Made by a program: the position numbers and the translations under genes. From Hydrogenophilales bacterium (GTDB lineage Bacteria; Pseudomonadota; Gammaproteobacteria; Burkholderiales; Thiobacteraceae), in assembly GCA_016235775.1 (NCBI GenBank), contig JACRIU010000093.1, forward strand, positions 1 to 44,462: a stretch of DNA of 44,462 bases, written 5' to 3'. Below are positions 1 through 7,330 of the stretch, one piece after another (the first letter of the stretch is position 1; every line of letters begins with the position of its first letter). The notes beneath the pieces were generated by a model. The model was not told the DNA's origin, made no database searches, and saw nothing but the letters and a program-made list of their open reading frames with translations.

Positions 1-572
1 ACGGCAATCAAGCCGACGAGCGTGGAACAATAGGTAGCGATCAAAATCGGCACGAACACATCGGTAGGATCGGCCGCGCCCATTTGCGCGCGATAAGTGA
101 AAATGGTGAGTGGCAGCAGGGTCACCGAGGAGGCATTCAACACCAGGAACAGGATCATGGCGTTACTGGCGGTGTCGGGCTGCGGATTCAGCGTTTGAAG
201 TTCGCGCATCGCTTTCAAGCCCAGCGGGGTGGCGGCATTGTCCAAGCCCAACACATTGGCCGATAAATTCATCACCACCGCGCCTTGCGCCGGGTGGGCC
301 GGCGGCACTTCCTGCATCAAGCGCTTGAACAGCGGCGCCAGGCCCCGCGTGATCAGCGCCAAAAAGCCGCCCGCCTCCGCCACGCGCATGATGCCCAGCC
401 ATAGCGTCATTACTCCGGCCAAGCCAAGCGAAATCTCAAACCCGGTCTTGGCGGAGTCGAACAGCGATTTGACCAGGGATACGAGTATCTCGCCCTGCCC
501 CGTAGTGATGACTTTCAACAGCGCCACGGCAAAGGCCGTCAGAATCATTCCCGCCCATAATGCGTTCAGCAT
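1..572 (-). CDS. SpmA-like nucleoside-recognition membrane protein (partial, 3' end outside window)
   Basis: An open frame begins with ATG at 570-572 on the minus strand and runs off the left edge after about 190 codons. It is hydrophobic, with several membrane segments. Residues resembling the nucleoside-recognition (Gate/SpmA) domain include a stretch reading VVMNLSANVLGLDNAATPLG and a later NASSVTLLPLTIF. In proteobacteria this domain often sits in a single protein of about 400 residues fusing SpmA and SpmB halves; the missing part may hold the second half. Its transport or spore-maturation-like role in non-sporulating bacteria is not settled. It is divergent from the ABC-F gene, with a palindromic repeat between them. 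The family is fairly sure, the function is not. Confidence 0.8.
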   Translation of the reverse strand, partial: MLNALWAGMILTAFAVALLKVITTGQGEILVSLVKSLFDSAKTGFEISLGLAGVMTLWLGIMRVAEAGGFLALITRGLAPLFKRLMQEVPPAHPAQGAVVMNLSANVLGLDNAATPLGLKAMRELQTLNPQPDTASNAMILFLVLNASSVTLLPLTIFTYRAQMGAADPTDVFVPILIATYCSTLVGLIA

Positions 573-606
573 GTATTCTCTCTCTCTAACACGTCAAACA
601 ACGCAG

Positions 607-738
607 TTTTTCCACAGAGGTCACAGAGGGCACAGAGAAAAACGCAACAGGCTCATGGTTCTTGATCCACTCTTTAGGTGAGCGTGGTACGAAGGTAAAA
701 CCACTGTTTTTCTCTGTGTCCTCTGTGTTCTCTGTGGC
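607..738. repeat. Palindromic intergenic element, CACAGAG type (copy 1)
   Basis: The left arm (607-642) repeats CACAGAG three times at 9-bp spacing, flanked by T and A runs. The right arm (707-738) is its near-perfect reverse complement. About 65 bp lie between. The interior resembles that of the copy at 4560-4700 (shared GGCTCAT, CTTG and GTGAG blocks at similar spacing), so the whole element is a family member and not just the arms. It lies in the divergent gap between the SpmA-like gene and ybiT, where promoters for both must also be. Confidence 0.8.
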
Positions 739-856
739 TAATCGATTCTTTTTGGTTTAAAGCATAGTAGGCAGCCCTGAACGGCTGCGTCAAACCCGCC
801 TTCCCCGCGTGTTAGAATGCGCGCCTCGCATTTTGCATCCCTCGCAGGAATCTTTC

Positions 857-2461
857 GTGCTCTCCACCGCCAATATCACCATCCAATTCGGGGCCAAGCC
901 TCTGTTCGAAAACGTTTCCGTTAAATTCGGCGACGGCAACCGCTATGGCCTGATCGGCGCCAACGGCTGCGGCAAATCCACCTTCATGAAAATCCTGGCC
1001 GGGGTGCTCGAACCCAGCGGCGGCAACGTCTCGCTCGACGCGCACGAACGCATGGCGTGGCTGCGCCAGGATCAGTTCGCGTATGAAGACCAGCGCGTGA
1101 TCGATGTGGTGATGATGGGCCACGACGAAATGTGGCGGGTGATGAGCGAAAAAGACGCCATCTACGCCAATCCGGACGCGACCGAAGACGACTACATGAA
1201 AGCGGCCGAACTGGAATCGCGCTTCGCCGAGCTGGATGGCTACACCGCCGAGGCGCGCGCCGGCGAATTGCTGCTGGGGGTGGGCATTCCGCTGGCCAGC
1301 CATACCGGCCCGATGAGCGAAATCGCGCCGGGCTTCAAATTGCGCGTGCTGCTCACCCAAGCCCTGTTTTCCAACCCGGAGATTCTGCTGCTGGACGAGC
1401 CCACCAACAACCTGGACATCAACACCATCCGCTGGCTGGAAGACGTGATCAATCAGCGCGCCAGCACCATGATCATCATCTCGCACGACCGGCATTTTCT
1501 GAACAGCGTGTGTACCCACATGGCGGATCTGGATTATGGCGCCATTCGCGTTTATCCGGGCAACTACGACGACTACATGCTGGCCTCGACCCAGGCGCGG
1601 CAGCAAATGCTCGCCTCCAATACCAAGGCCAAAGAGCGCGTCAGCGATTTGCAGGATTTCGTTTCCCGCTTCTCCGCCAACAAATCCAAAGCGCGCCAAG
1701 CCACCTCGCGCTTGAAACAGATCGAGAAGATCAAATCCGAAGTGGTCGAGGTCAAACCCTCCAGCCGCCAAGCGCCGTTTATCCGCTTCGAAATGGACGA
1801 CAAGGATAAGCTGCACCGGCAGGCGGTGGAGTTGCTCGATCTCGCCAAAGGCTACGACCACGTGCTGTTTCACGGCATGAATGTCATGCTGGATGCGGGC
1901 GAGCGCCTGGCGATCATCGGCCCCAACGGCGCGGGCAAAACCACCCTGCTCAAAGCGCTGATGGGCGAAATCGAACCCGACCAAGGAACGGTGAAATGGG
2001 CGGAGAAAGCCCGCATCGGTTATTTTGCCCAAGATCATGCGCACGACTTCGACAACGATCTGAATGTCTTCGACTGGATGAAGCAGTGGCGGCAAAAAAG
2101 CGAAGACGACCAAACCATACGCGGGATTTTGGGCCGTCTCCTTTTCTCCGGCGACGATGTTAAAAAATCCGTGCGCGTCCTCTCCGGCGGCGAAAAAGGC
2201 CGCATGCTCTACGGCAAGCTGATGCTGGAATACCCCAATGTGATGATCATGGACGAACCCACCAATCACATGGATATGGAAACCATCGAAGCGCTGAACA
2301 TCTCATTGGAAAAATACAAAGGCACGCTGATTTTCGTGAGCCACGATCGCCAGTTCGTATCCTCGCTCGCGACGCAAATCATCGAGCTCGACGGCAAGGG
2401 CGGGTACCAGCACTTCACCGGGAATTACGAGGACTACTTGGCGTCTCAGGGCGTTGAGTAA
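857..2461 (+). CDS. ybiT: ABC-F family ATPase YbiT
   Basis: This is a cytosolic ABC-F protein with two ATPase domains and no membrane domain. The family binds the ribosome and modulates translation. From the GTG start at 857 it has 534 residues, and the sequence opens with the YbiT-like [10 protein letters not shown]; the longer frame from 809 adds 16 unrelated residues. The first Walker A is GANGCGKST (about 34-42), followed by [11 protein letters not shown]. The linker is charged. The second Walker A is GPNGAGKTT, with signature LSGGEKGR and Walker [12 protein letters not shown]. The first signature is degenerate ([10 protein letters not shown]), as is usual in YbiT. It stands alone, convergent with mltB. 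Confidence 0.93.
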   Translation: MLSTANITIQFGAKPLFENVSVKFGDGNRYGLIGANGCGKSTFMKILAGVLEPSGGNVSLDAHERMAWLRQDQFAYEDQRVIDVVMMGHDEMWRVMSEKDAIYANPDATEDDYMKAAELESRFAELDGYTAEARAGELLLGVGIPLASHTGPMSEIAPGFKLRVLLTQALFSNPEILLLDEPTNNLDINTIRWLEDVINQRASTMIIISHDRHFLNSVCTHMADLDYGAIRVYPGNYDDYMLASTQARQQMLASNTKAKERVSDLQDFVSRFSANKSKARQATSRLKQIEKIKSEVVEVKPSSRQAPFIRFEMDDKDKLHRQAVELLDLAKGYDHVLFHGMNVMLDAGERLAIIGPNGAGKTTLLKALMGEIEPDQGTVKWAEKARIGYFAQDHAHDFDNDLNVFDWMKQWRQKSEDDQTIRGILGRLLFSGDDVKKSVRVLSGGEKGRMLYGKLMLEYPNVMIMDEPTNHMDMETIEALNISLEKYKGTLIFVSHDRQFVSSLATQIIELDGKGGYQHFTGNYEDYLASQGVE

Positions 2462-2546
2462 AGCCGGATTGGCGCTTAGGATCACCAAAACCGGTACAGG
2501 TTAATTCGTGGCTAAAAAAGATTTTGAACTTTGCTAAGCCGCAATT

Positions 2547-3557
2547 CTAATCCTGACGCTGCACACCCCGCGCCGCTTCCAACGCCTGACTCAACTCCCA
2601 TACCGCCATCGCATAATGAAAGCTGTGGTTGTAACGCGTGATCACATAAAAATTCTCGAACGCGAGCCAATGCTCGGGGCCATTCACACCGGCTAACTCC
2701 AACAGCATCGCTTCATCCTCTGTCTCGCTCTTGGACGCTACGCCGACCAAACCCCACGCCTTGAGCGGCATGCGATAGCCCCAACCGCGATTCGCCAGCC
2801 CCCTGCCCGGTTCGGCCGCTTGCGTGGCCGGGGCCAGCACCGGGGCGCCGGGTTGCCAGCCCTTGCCCTGAAAATAACGCGCCACGCTGCCGATCGCATC
2901 CACCGGATTGCGCCACAAATCACGATGCGTGTCGCCATCGAAATCCACGCCATAGTTGCGATAACTCGAAGGCATGAATTGCGGAATGCCCATCGCCCCG
3001 GCGTAAGAGCCCGTGATCGACAGGGGCGGGATATCCGCCTCGCGCGTCAGCAGCAAATACTGCTCCAGCTCATCGCGAAAATACGCGGCGCGCTTGGGAT
3101 AACCGAACGCCAGCGTGGCCAGCGCATCGACCACGCGATAGGCGCCGGTATTGCGCCCGTAGAACGTTTCGACGCCGATGATCGCGACGATCACCGAGGC
3201 CGGCACGCCGAATTGCGCCTCGGCGCGTTGCAGCGTTGCCTCATGTTCCTCCCAGAAACGCACGCCCCGCTCGATGCGGCGGGTTTCCACGAACAGCGGC
3301 CGGTATTCGCGCCACGGCTTGATTTCAGCGGGGCGATCCATGGCTTTCAAAATACTTTCCTTCAGGCGCGCTTCACCGAACAGGCGCGCCAGGTCCGCGC
3401 GGTCGAATTGATGGCGCAGCGCCATTTCTTCCATGAAGGCGACGGCTTCGGGCAACTGCGCGATTGGTTCACCCCGCTCTTGCACCTTGACGCGCTTGGC
3501 CAGCGCCGGCGTGCAGCATAGGGAGAACAATAAAACCAGCATGCACGAACGCCGCAA
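2547..3557 (-). CDS. mltB: Membrane-bound lytic murein transglycosylase B (GH103)
   Basis: It cleaves the MurNAc-GlcNAc bond of peptidoglycan, forming 1,6-anhydro ends, in the periplasm. The catalytic region has IIGVETFYGRNTG, whose Glu is the general acid/base, then AGAMGIPQFMPSSY and a VDAIGSVARYF stretch, all typical of MltB/Slt35. I chose the TTG at 3557: it gives an RRSC n-region and a hydrophobic core ending PALA|KR, a plausible signal peptide. ATG at 3542 is an alternative. A longer frame opens at ATG 3704, overlaps the SDR stop (ATGA) and has GAGGTG upstream, but its first 45 or so residues translate a palindromic repeat. Either the repeat split the original leader, or translation really begins upstream. 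Confidence 0.88.
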   Translation of the reverse strand: MRRSCMLVLLFSLCCTPALAKRVKVQERGEPIAQLPEAVAFMEEMALRHQFDRADLARLFGEARLKESILKAMDRPAEIKPWREYRPLFVETRRIERGVRFWEEHEATLQRAEAQFGVPASVIVAIIGVETFYGRNTGAYRVVDALATLAFGYPKRAAYFRDELEQYLLLTREADIPPLSITGSYAGAMGIPQFMPSSYRNYGVDFDGDTHRDLWRNPVDAIGSVARYFQGKGWQPGAPVLAPATQAAEPGRGLANRGWGYRMPLKAWGLVGVASKSETEDEAMLLELAGVNGPEHWLAFENFYVITRYNHSFHYAMAVWELSQALEAARGVQRQD

Positions 3558-3593
3558 GCTATGAACGACTTTTGAACCAGCGCGTAGCCTACC

Positions 3594-3687
3594 CTCCGGG
3601 GTACGGGGGGCACGGGGGCCACGGGGAAACCATTCAAACACAAAGGTCTGGTCTTCCCCGTGGCCCCCATGCGCCCCGTGGTTAATA
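3594..3687. repeat. Palindromic intergenic element, CACGGGG type
   Basis: The left arm (about 3597-3630) repeats a CACGGGG-like motif at 9-10 bp spacing. The right arm (about 3653-3687) is the inverse, ending in CCCCGTGGTTAATA. The spacer is only about 22 bp. The architecture matches the CACAGAG elements but the sequence differs. It lies between the SDR stop and the mltB signal peptide and is read through by the longer mltB frame as a Gly/His/Arg/Pro-rich peptide. Confidence 0.75.
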
Positions 3688-3700
3688 GTTTTTTTCACCT

Positions 3701-4546
3701 TCATTTCACCTCATTATCGGAAATGGCGCCCAAGATCCAATCCAGTGCCGCTTGCGGCAAAAGCCGTTTGCAATAGGCGAAAAAATACGCCGGCTTGGTC
3801 ACGTAGTAGCGCCGCTTCGGGCGCGGGCTTTCCAGGGCGTGAATCACTTTCTCCAGCACCGCTTCCGGACCCAGGGTGAAGGGCGCAACCGGGCCGGGCT
3901 TGGTCAAGCGACGCTCCAGCGCATGGTAGGTGTCGCGGTGAAAGCTCTGCCCGGCATCGATGTTGCGCTGATACATGCTGAAAGCGTTGGCGCGGAAGCG
4001 GCTCTTGATCGGCCCCGGTTCGACCAGCGCGACATGCACCCCGCTGCCGTGCAACTCCAGGCGCAGGGTATCGGTGATGCCCTCGATCGCAAACTTGCTC
4101 GCGTTGTAAGCGCCGCGAAACGCCAAGGCCACGTAGCCCAGCAGCGAACTGTTGATGATGATGCGGCCCGAGCCCTGCCGCCGCATCACCGGCAGCACGC
4201 GATTGGTCAGCTCGATCATGCCGAACAGGTTGGTTTCAAACTGTGCGCGCAAAGCGCTGCGCGACAAATCCTCGACCGCGCCCGGCTGGCCGTAGCCGGC
4301 GTTATTGAACAGCGCATCCAGCCGCCCGCCGGTGCGCGCGAGCACTTCATCCACCGCCGCTTGAATCGAGGCGGAGTCGTCCAGATCGAGTTGCAGCGCT
4401 TCCAGCCCTTTGGCTTGCAGCCTAGCCACGTCTTGCGCCTTGCGCGCCGTGGCAAACACGCGATAGCCGCGCGCCGCCAGCCCTTCGGCGACGCATAAGC
4501 CAATGCCGCTGGAACAGCCCGAGATGAGAATAGTCGGCGAATTCAT
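3701..4546 (-). CDS. Short-chain dehydrogenase/reductase (SDR) family oxidoreductase
   Basis: This is an NAD(P)-dependent classical SDR of 281 residues from ATG 4546. Near the N-terminus is ISGCSSGIG, the nucleotide-binding glycine motif. Further on are FNNAGYG, the catalytic Ser in INSSLLGY, and YNASKFA with the catalytic Tyr and Lys. A PGPIKSRF segment follows. The Arg-rich tail beyond the core (SPRPKRRYYVTKPAYFFAY) is common in a subgroup of SDRs whose substrate is unknown to me. The frame could extend to 4588, but those 14 residues translate the arm of the neighbouring repeat. It overlaps the longest mltB frame by 4 bp. Confidence 0.88.
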   Translation of the reverse strand: MNSPTILISGCSSGIGLCVAEGLAARGYRVFATARKAQDVARLQAKGLEALQLDLDDSASIQAAVDEVLARTGGRLDALFNNAGYGQPGAVEDLSRSALRAQFETNLFGMIELTNRVLPVMRRQGSGRIIINSSLLGYVALAFRGAYNASKFAIEGITDTLRLELHGSGVHVALVEPGPIKSRFRANAFSMYQRNIDAGQSFHRDTYHALERRLTKPGPVAPFTLGPEAVLEKVIHALESPRPKRRYYVTKPAYFFAYCKRLLPQAALDWILGAISDNEVK

Positions 4547-4559
4547 TCTAAAAAACCCA

Positions 4560-4700
4560 TTTTTTGCCACAGAGGTCACAGAGCACACAGAGAAAATCTC
4601 GGCCGGCTCATTGTGCTTGGTATTTCTTGTGAGTGAGCAGAGTTCGCCGAAAAACCGCAGTGTTTTCTCTGTGATCTCTGTGTTCTCTGTGGCAAAAAAA
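4560..4700. repeat. Palindromic intergenic element, CACAGAG type (copy 2)
   Basis: The left arm (4560-4596) and right arm (4663-4700) are inverted copies. Each has three CACAGAG units at 9-bp spacing and an outer run of T or A. Interior blocks match the copy at 607-738. It separates the SDR start from the lipoprotein stop by only a few bases on each side, and could fold into a long hairpin in the minus-strand transcript. Confidence 0.82.
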
Positions 4701-4708
4701 CTTAAGGC

Positions 4709-5428
4709 TCATCGCGGCAGCGCGGAGAGCGGCAGAAATATCGCGGTGGCCAGATTCTGCACCACGCGCACCACGGTTCGATTCGTGCGGCCGGCGACGA
4801 TCTTGGCAAGCATATCGTGCTCGGCAATCAGCTTGCCGAACTCGCGCTCGAAACTCAGATTGCGCACCTCGCCGTTCATCTCGTTTGAAAGCAGAAACGG
4901 CTGGCCTTGGCTATCGCGGTTGGTGGCCAGCTTCCATGCGGCGATTTCATAATTGCGCGCGGCGTTGTAGAGCTTCTGCGGGTCGAGATCGTCCCAGGCA
5001 TAAAAATCGGTCTTGTCGTTATAAGCCGCCAGCGTCATGGTCGCCATGCCCCACACCAGCGCCAGCACGCGGTCGCCGTTGAAATCTTCTTGAAAGCACA
5101 GATAGATCGCATCGATGCCGCGCTTGTCGCTGAGTTCAGGAAAGGTCTGCTGAAAGTCGCGGTCGAACACGCGCGCCACCGCGGCTTCCAGACTCGCTTG
5201 GCCGCTCTTTTTCCATTCGCGCGGATTGCGCCGATAGAGTTTTTCCATGAGCGTGCGCAGGTGGCTCAAGGACTCCAGCATGTGCAAATCGGCGACTTGA
5301 TCGACCTCGGTTTTGGCGAGTGAAGCGAACCTAAAATCGGGGGAGGCCGGACCCTTGCCTGGGCCTTTTGAATTAGCGGCGCAGGCGGCGAGGAAAAGCA
5401 CTAAAGCGGGGATGAGAAACCATTTCAT
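4709..5428 (-). CDS. Predicted lipoprotein of unknown function
   Basis: The protein has 239 residues from ATG 5428. It opens with a signal peptide, MKWFLIPALVLFLAAC, whose lipobox LAAC puts the lipidated Cys at 16. The mature part is soluble and alpha-helical, with YRRNPREW and LYNAARNYEIAAWKLATNR the most distinctive stretches. I recognise it only as resembling a conserved betaproteobacterial lipoprotein; I cannot name a function. The frame extends to 5506, but the extra 26 residues precede the signal peptide and are unlikely to be used. A minus-strand terminator lies upstream, so it probably has its own promoter. Confidence 0.8.
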   Translation of the reverse strand: MKWFLIPALVLFLAACAANSKGPGKGPASPDFRFASLAKTEVDQVADLHMLESLSHLRTLMEKLYRRNPREWKKSGQASLEAAVARVFDRDFQQTFPELSDKRGIDAIYLCFQEDFNGDRVLALVWGMATMTLAAYNDKTDFYAWDDLDPQKLYNAARNYEIAAWKLATNRDSQGQPFLLSNEMNGEVRNLSFEREFGKLIAEHDMLAKIVAGRTNRTVVRVVQNLATAIFLPLSALPR

Positions 5429-5477
5429 TGACGGCAGGAAGTGTACGCGATTTCGGTGCGCCCTGCCGGGCGCACCC

Positions 5478-5504
5478 AAAAAAATGGCCGCGCAATGCGC
5501 GGCC
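5478..5504 (-). terminator. Rho-independent terminator of the 66-residue protein gene
   Basis: On the minus strand a perfect 8-bp stem, GGCCGCGC with a 3-nt loop, is followed by A and seven T. It begins 29 bp past the stop of the small Arg/Asp-rich protein, and so isolates that gene from the downstream lipoprotein gene. Confidence 0.88.
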
Positions 5505-5532
5505 AAACTGCTCTCGCTTCACCCGGTGCGAA

Positions 5533-5733
5533 CTAAATGCAACGCACCGGTTTCAGCTCAATTTCTTCCACTTCGCCTAGCGCGAAAATTTCTTCCATCT
5601 TCACATCACGCCGATCGGAATTTTTCCGCCGATCGGTGAACACCAAACCGTCTTTGGTTAAAAACGGCGAGTGCGTATTGAATGCATCCGCCTTGCGCCG
5701 ATCGCCGCTGCCTCTACGTTCATTGCTTAACAT
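5533..5733 (-). CDS. Small Arg/Asp-rich protein with a sigma-28 promoter, unknown function
   Basis: The protein has 66 residues. I chose ATG 5733 because AGGGGAG stands 6 nt before it; an in-frame ATG at 5739 has no spacing for this site. The sequence has two basic-acidic repeats, ERRGSGDRRK and TDRRKNSDRRD, separated by a short hydrophobic segment, and an acidic C-terminal part. It has no signal peptide or membrane segment. It is monocistronic: it has its own terminator and a well-spaced FliA-type promoter upstream. I know no function for it. The promoter suggests co-expression with late flagellar or chemotaxis genes. Confidence 0.75.
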   Translation of the reverse strand: MLSNERRGSGDRRKADAFNTHSPFLTKDGLVFTDRRKNSDRRDVKMEEIFALGEVEEIELKPVRCI

Positions 5734-5783
5734 GATCATCTCCCCTGAGATTACCCCCGCAATAAACGGGCTGTTGAGATGAA

Positions 5784-5810
5784 CTATCGGCAAGGAAGTC
5801 GAATTCTTTA
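5784..5810 (-). promoter_or_regulatory. Sigma-28 (FliA) promoter of the 66-residue protein
   Basis: On the minus strand TAAAGAAT, exactly 11 nt, then GCCGATAG. The FliA consensus is TAAAGTTT-N11-GCCGATAA. It ends 51 bp before the chosen start. Spacing and both cores match; three positions differ. Confidence 0.75.
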
Positions 5811-6110
5811 CGGAAATTAATCATTTGGCCGCGCAAATTTTGACCAAGCCGACGAATGGGGAATATTCATAGACAAGTGGCGGCGATAATGGCTTCAGAG
5901 ATATTTATCGTTATTTATCAGGATTATGCGTATTTTCGAGGGCTGGCGAAGTTGATCTAAAAGTAGCCACCCGAGGGTGGCGCGAATACTCAACGAGGGG
6001 ATTGTGCCCGTCTCGCCTTGGGGCGATCCGGTCATCCCAAGCCGATGTCCACTGGACATCGGCTTGTCGAACCGAGGGGTTCTCGATGTACCCCTTGGGG
6101 GCGCCAGAAT
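5811..6110. other. Gene-free 300-bp gap with hairpins
   Basis: I see no convincing gene. There is a hairpin at 5966-5981 (GCCACC, loop CGAG, GGTGGC) whose stem is the same as that of the terminator at 6118-6133. A perfect 12-bp stem with a 3-nt loop lies at 6039-6065 (AAGCCGATGTCC, loop ACT). The right part merges into an inverted fragment of tRNA-Glu. It looks like debris of duplication beside a tRNA gene. Confidence 0.6.
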
Positions 6111-6123
6111 AAAAAAAGCCACC
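6074..6123 (+). repeat. Inverted partial copy of the tRNA-Glu 3' end and terminator arm
   Basis: Read on the plus strand, this resembles the T-arm, acceptor stem, CCA and first downstream bases of the minus-strand tRNA-Glu at 6145-6220. The run CCAGAATAAAAAA is shared exactly and CCCCTTGGGG is shared just before it. With the real copy it forms a long imperfect stem around the terminator loop. Confidence 0.7.
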
Positions 6124-6140
6124 GATGGGTGGCGTTTTTT
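6111..6140 (-). terminator. Terminator downstream of tRNA-Glu
   Basis: The stem is GCCACC/GGTGGC with a 4-nt loop. It is followed by seven T on the minus strand, and by G and six T on the plus strand, so it could work both ways. It lies just past the CCA end of tRNA-Glu, so minus-strand use is likely. Confidence 0.85.
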
Positions 6141-6144
6141 ATTC

Positions 6145-6220
6145 TGGCGTCCCCAAGGGGATTCGAACCCCTGTTACCGCCGTGAAAGGGCGATGTCCTA
6201 GGCCTCTAGACGATGGGGAC
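6145..6220 (-). tRNA. tRNA-Glu (TTC anticodon)
   Basis: The 76-nt gene includes an encoded CCA. The acceptor pair is GTCCCCA/TGGGGAC with discriminator G. The anticodon loop CTTTCAC carries TTC. The T-arm has GGTTCGAATCC. It is co-directional with tRNA-Ala and a small membrane-protein gene upstream, and is followed directly by a terminator, which suggests one transcript tRNA-Ala, small gene, tRNA-Glu. Confidence 0.96.
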
Positions 6221-6246
6221 TAAACTCGATTGCTTAGTCAGCCTGA

Positions 6247-6435
6247 CTACTTCTTACCCAGTTGCGTGATCGCTGTACCCAGCAACATCAGCGCAAACCC
6301 GACCGGGATCAAACCTAACCACGGCCCGGCTGCGGATTCATCACCACTCGGCAGTTTGGCGAATCCAACCACCAAACCCACCACACTTGCGATGATGCCT
6401 AGCCACACTGCAATGACGCCGAACCGCTGGATCAT
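6247..6435 (-). CDS. Small two-helix membrane protein between two tRNA genes, unknown function
   Basis: The protein has 62 residues from ATG 6435. There are two hydrophobic segments, one around FGVIAVWLGIIASVVGLVVG and one around GLIPVGFALMLLGTAIT, joined by a short polar loop; it ends in LGKK. The ribosome binding site AGGA overlaps the encoded CCA of tRNA-Ala, 6 nt from the start. The longer frame to 6489 would read through the tRNA and is rejected. It lies 9 bp after tRNA-Ala and 26 bp before tRNA-Glu, all on the minus strand. I do not recognise a family; it has the codon bias of its neighbours. Confidence 0.72.
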   Translation of the reverse strand: MIQRFGVIAVWLGIIASVVGLVVGFAKLPSGDESAAGPWLGLIPVGFALMLLGTAITQLGKK

Positions 6436-6444
6436 GCTAATTCC

Positions 6445-6520
<76 letters not shown>

Positions 6521-6577
6521 GGAAAGCGCGCCATTATAGTGACCGCGCCCCCCTGTGTAAAGCAGCAATTGCGTGCC

Positions 6578-7330
6578 CTAAGGCGCGGGAAGCTCAAACA
6601 ATTTAGGCCAGTGCTTTCCGGTCACGATCAATACATCCCGAGCCGCATCGTAGGCGATGCCATTGAGCACGGCTTCATACGAAGGTCGTTGCTGTGCCGG
6701 GTATAAGTGTGATAACTCGATCCAAGCGATGACTTGGCCGGTTTGCGGCGAGATGCGCGCGATGCGGTCGAAACCATAGCGGTTGGCGAGGATTTCGCCT
6801 TTCACGCACTCCAATTCGTTGAGTTGATCGATGGCTTGCCCGCCATCCGTCACATCGAGGCGGCGGACTTCCCGCAAGGTGGCGGGATCGAGAAAACGCA
6901 ATTGCGCGCTGCCGTCGCTCGCGATCAGGTGCCGGCCATCATAGGTCAGCCCCCAGCCTTCCCACGCATAAGGCAGCGTGCGTTTCAGGCGCAGGCTGGC
7001 TTTGTCGTAAACAAAGGCTTGGTGTTCTTGCCAGGTGAGCTGAATGATTTCGTCTCCCACCAGCGCGATGCCTTCACCGAACACCGCTTTGGGCAACTCA
7101 TGCCGGCGCAGCACGCGGCCGGTTGCCGGCTCGCGCACGCTGAGCGTTGAGTGTCCATAGCGGCCGGTGCTTTCATACAATAAGCCACGATCCCACACCA
7201 AGCCTTGCGTGAACGCACTTGGATCGTGCGGATAACTGCGAATCACTGGCGGCGCGAAATCGGCGGCCAAAACCGCAGCCGTGAATGGCGTGATCAGGAC
7301 ACCGGCGACCCAGCGCGCAAACCTGCTCAC
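6578..7330 (-). CDS. Glutaminyl-peptide cyclotransferase (glutamine cyclotransferase family)
   Basis: It cyclises N-terminal Gln to pyroglutamate. It belongs to the plant/bacterial-type, beta-propeller glutamine cyclotransferase family and not the zinc-dependent animal type. The protein has 250 residues with a signal peptide (hydrophobic stretch ending VLAAD), so it is periplasmic. Recognisable family blocks are DPSAFTQGLVW, LYESTGRYGHS, LTWQE, GWGLTYDG and NELE followed by a Gly/Asn turn, with a C-terminal LNGIAYD and VTGKHWPKLFE. Its start overlaps the regA stop by 4 bp (ATGA), so it is probably translated as the last gene of the regBA operon. A functional link to RegBA is not obvious. Confidence 0.9.
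   Translation of the reverse strand: MSRFARWVAGVLITPFTAAVLAADFAPPVIRSYPHDPSAFTQGLVWDRGLLYESTGRYGHSTLSVREPATGRVLRRHELPKAVFGEGIALVGDEIIQLTWQEHQAFVYDKASLRLKRTLPYAWEGWGLTYDGRHLIASDGSAQLRFLDPATLREVRRLDVTDGGQAIDQLNELECVKGEILANRYGFDRIARISPQTGQVIAWIELSHLYPAQQRPSYEAVLNGIAYDAARDVLIVTGKHWPKLFELPAP

Noticed and set aside
607..738. CRISPR array
   Set aside because: The periodic units are 9 bp, in inverted arms, without spacers or cas genes.
812..2269. Long minus-strand open frame of about 485 codons opposite ybiT
   Set aside because: It is a His/Gln/Ala-rich shadow of the real gene, with no motif, and the opposite strand encodes a clear ABC-F protein.
5977..6201. Plus-strand open frame of 74 codons across the tRNA-Glu region
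   Set aside because: It reads across hairpins and antisense to a tRNA; typical artefact of tRNA genes.
6074..6220. Integrated element attachment site at tRNA-Glu
   Set aside because: The duplicate is inverted and not direct, and no integrase or cargo is present on either side.
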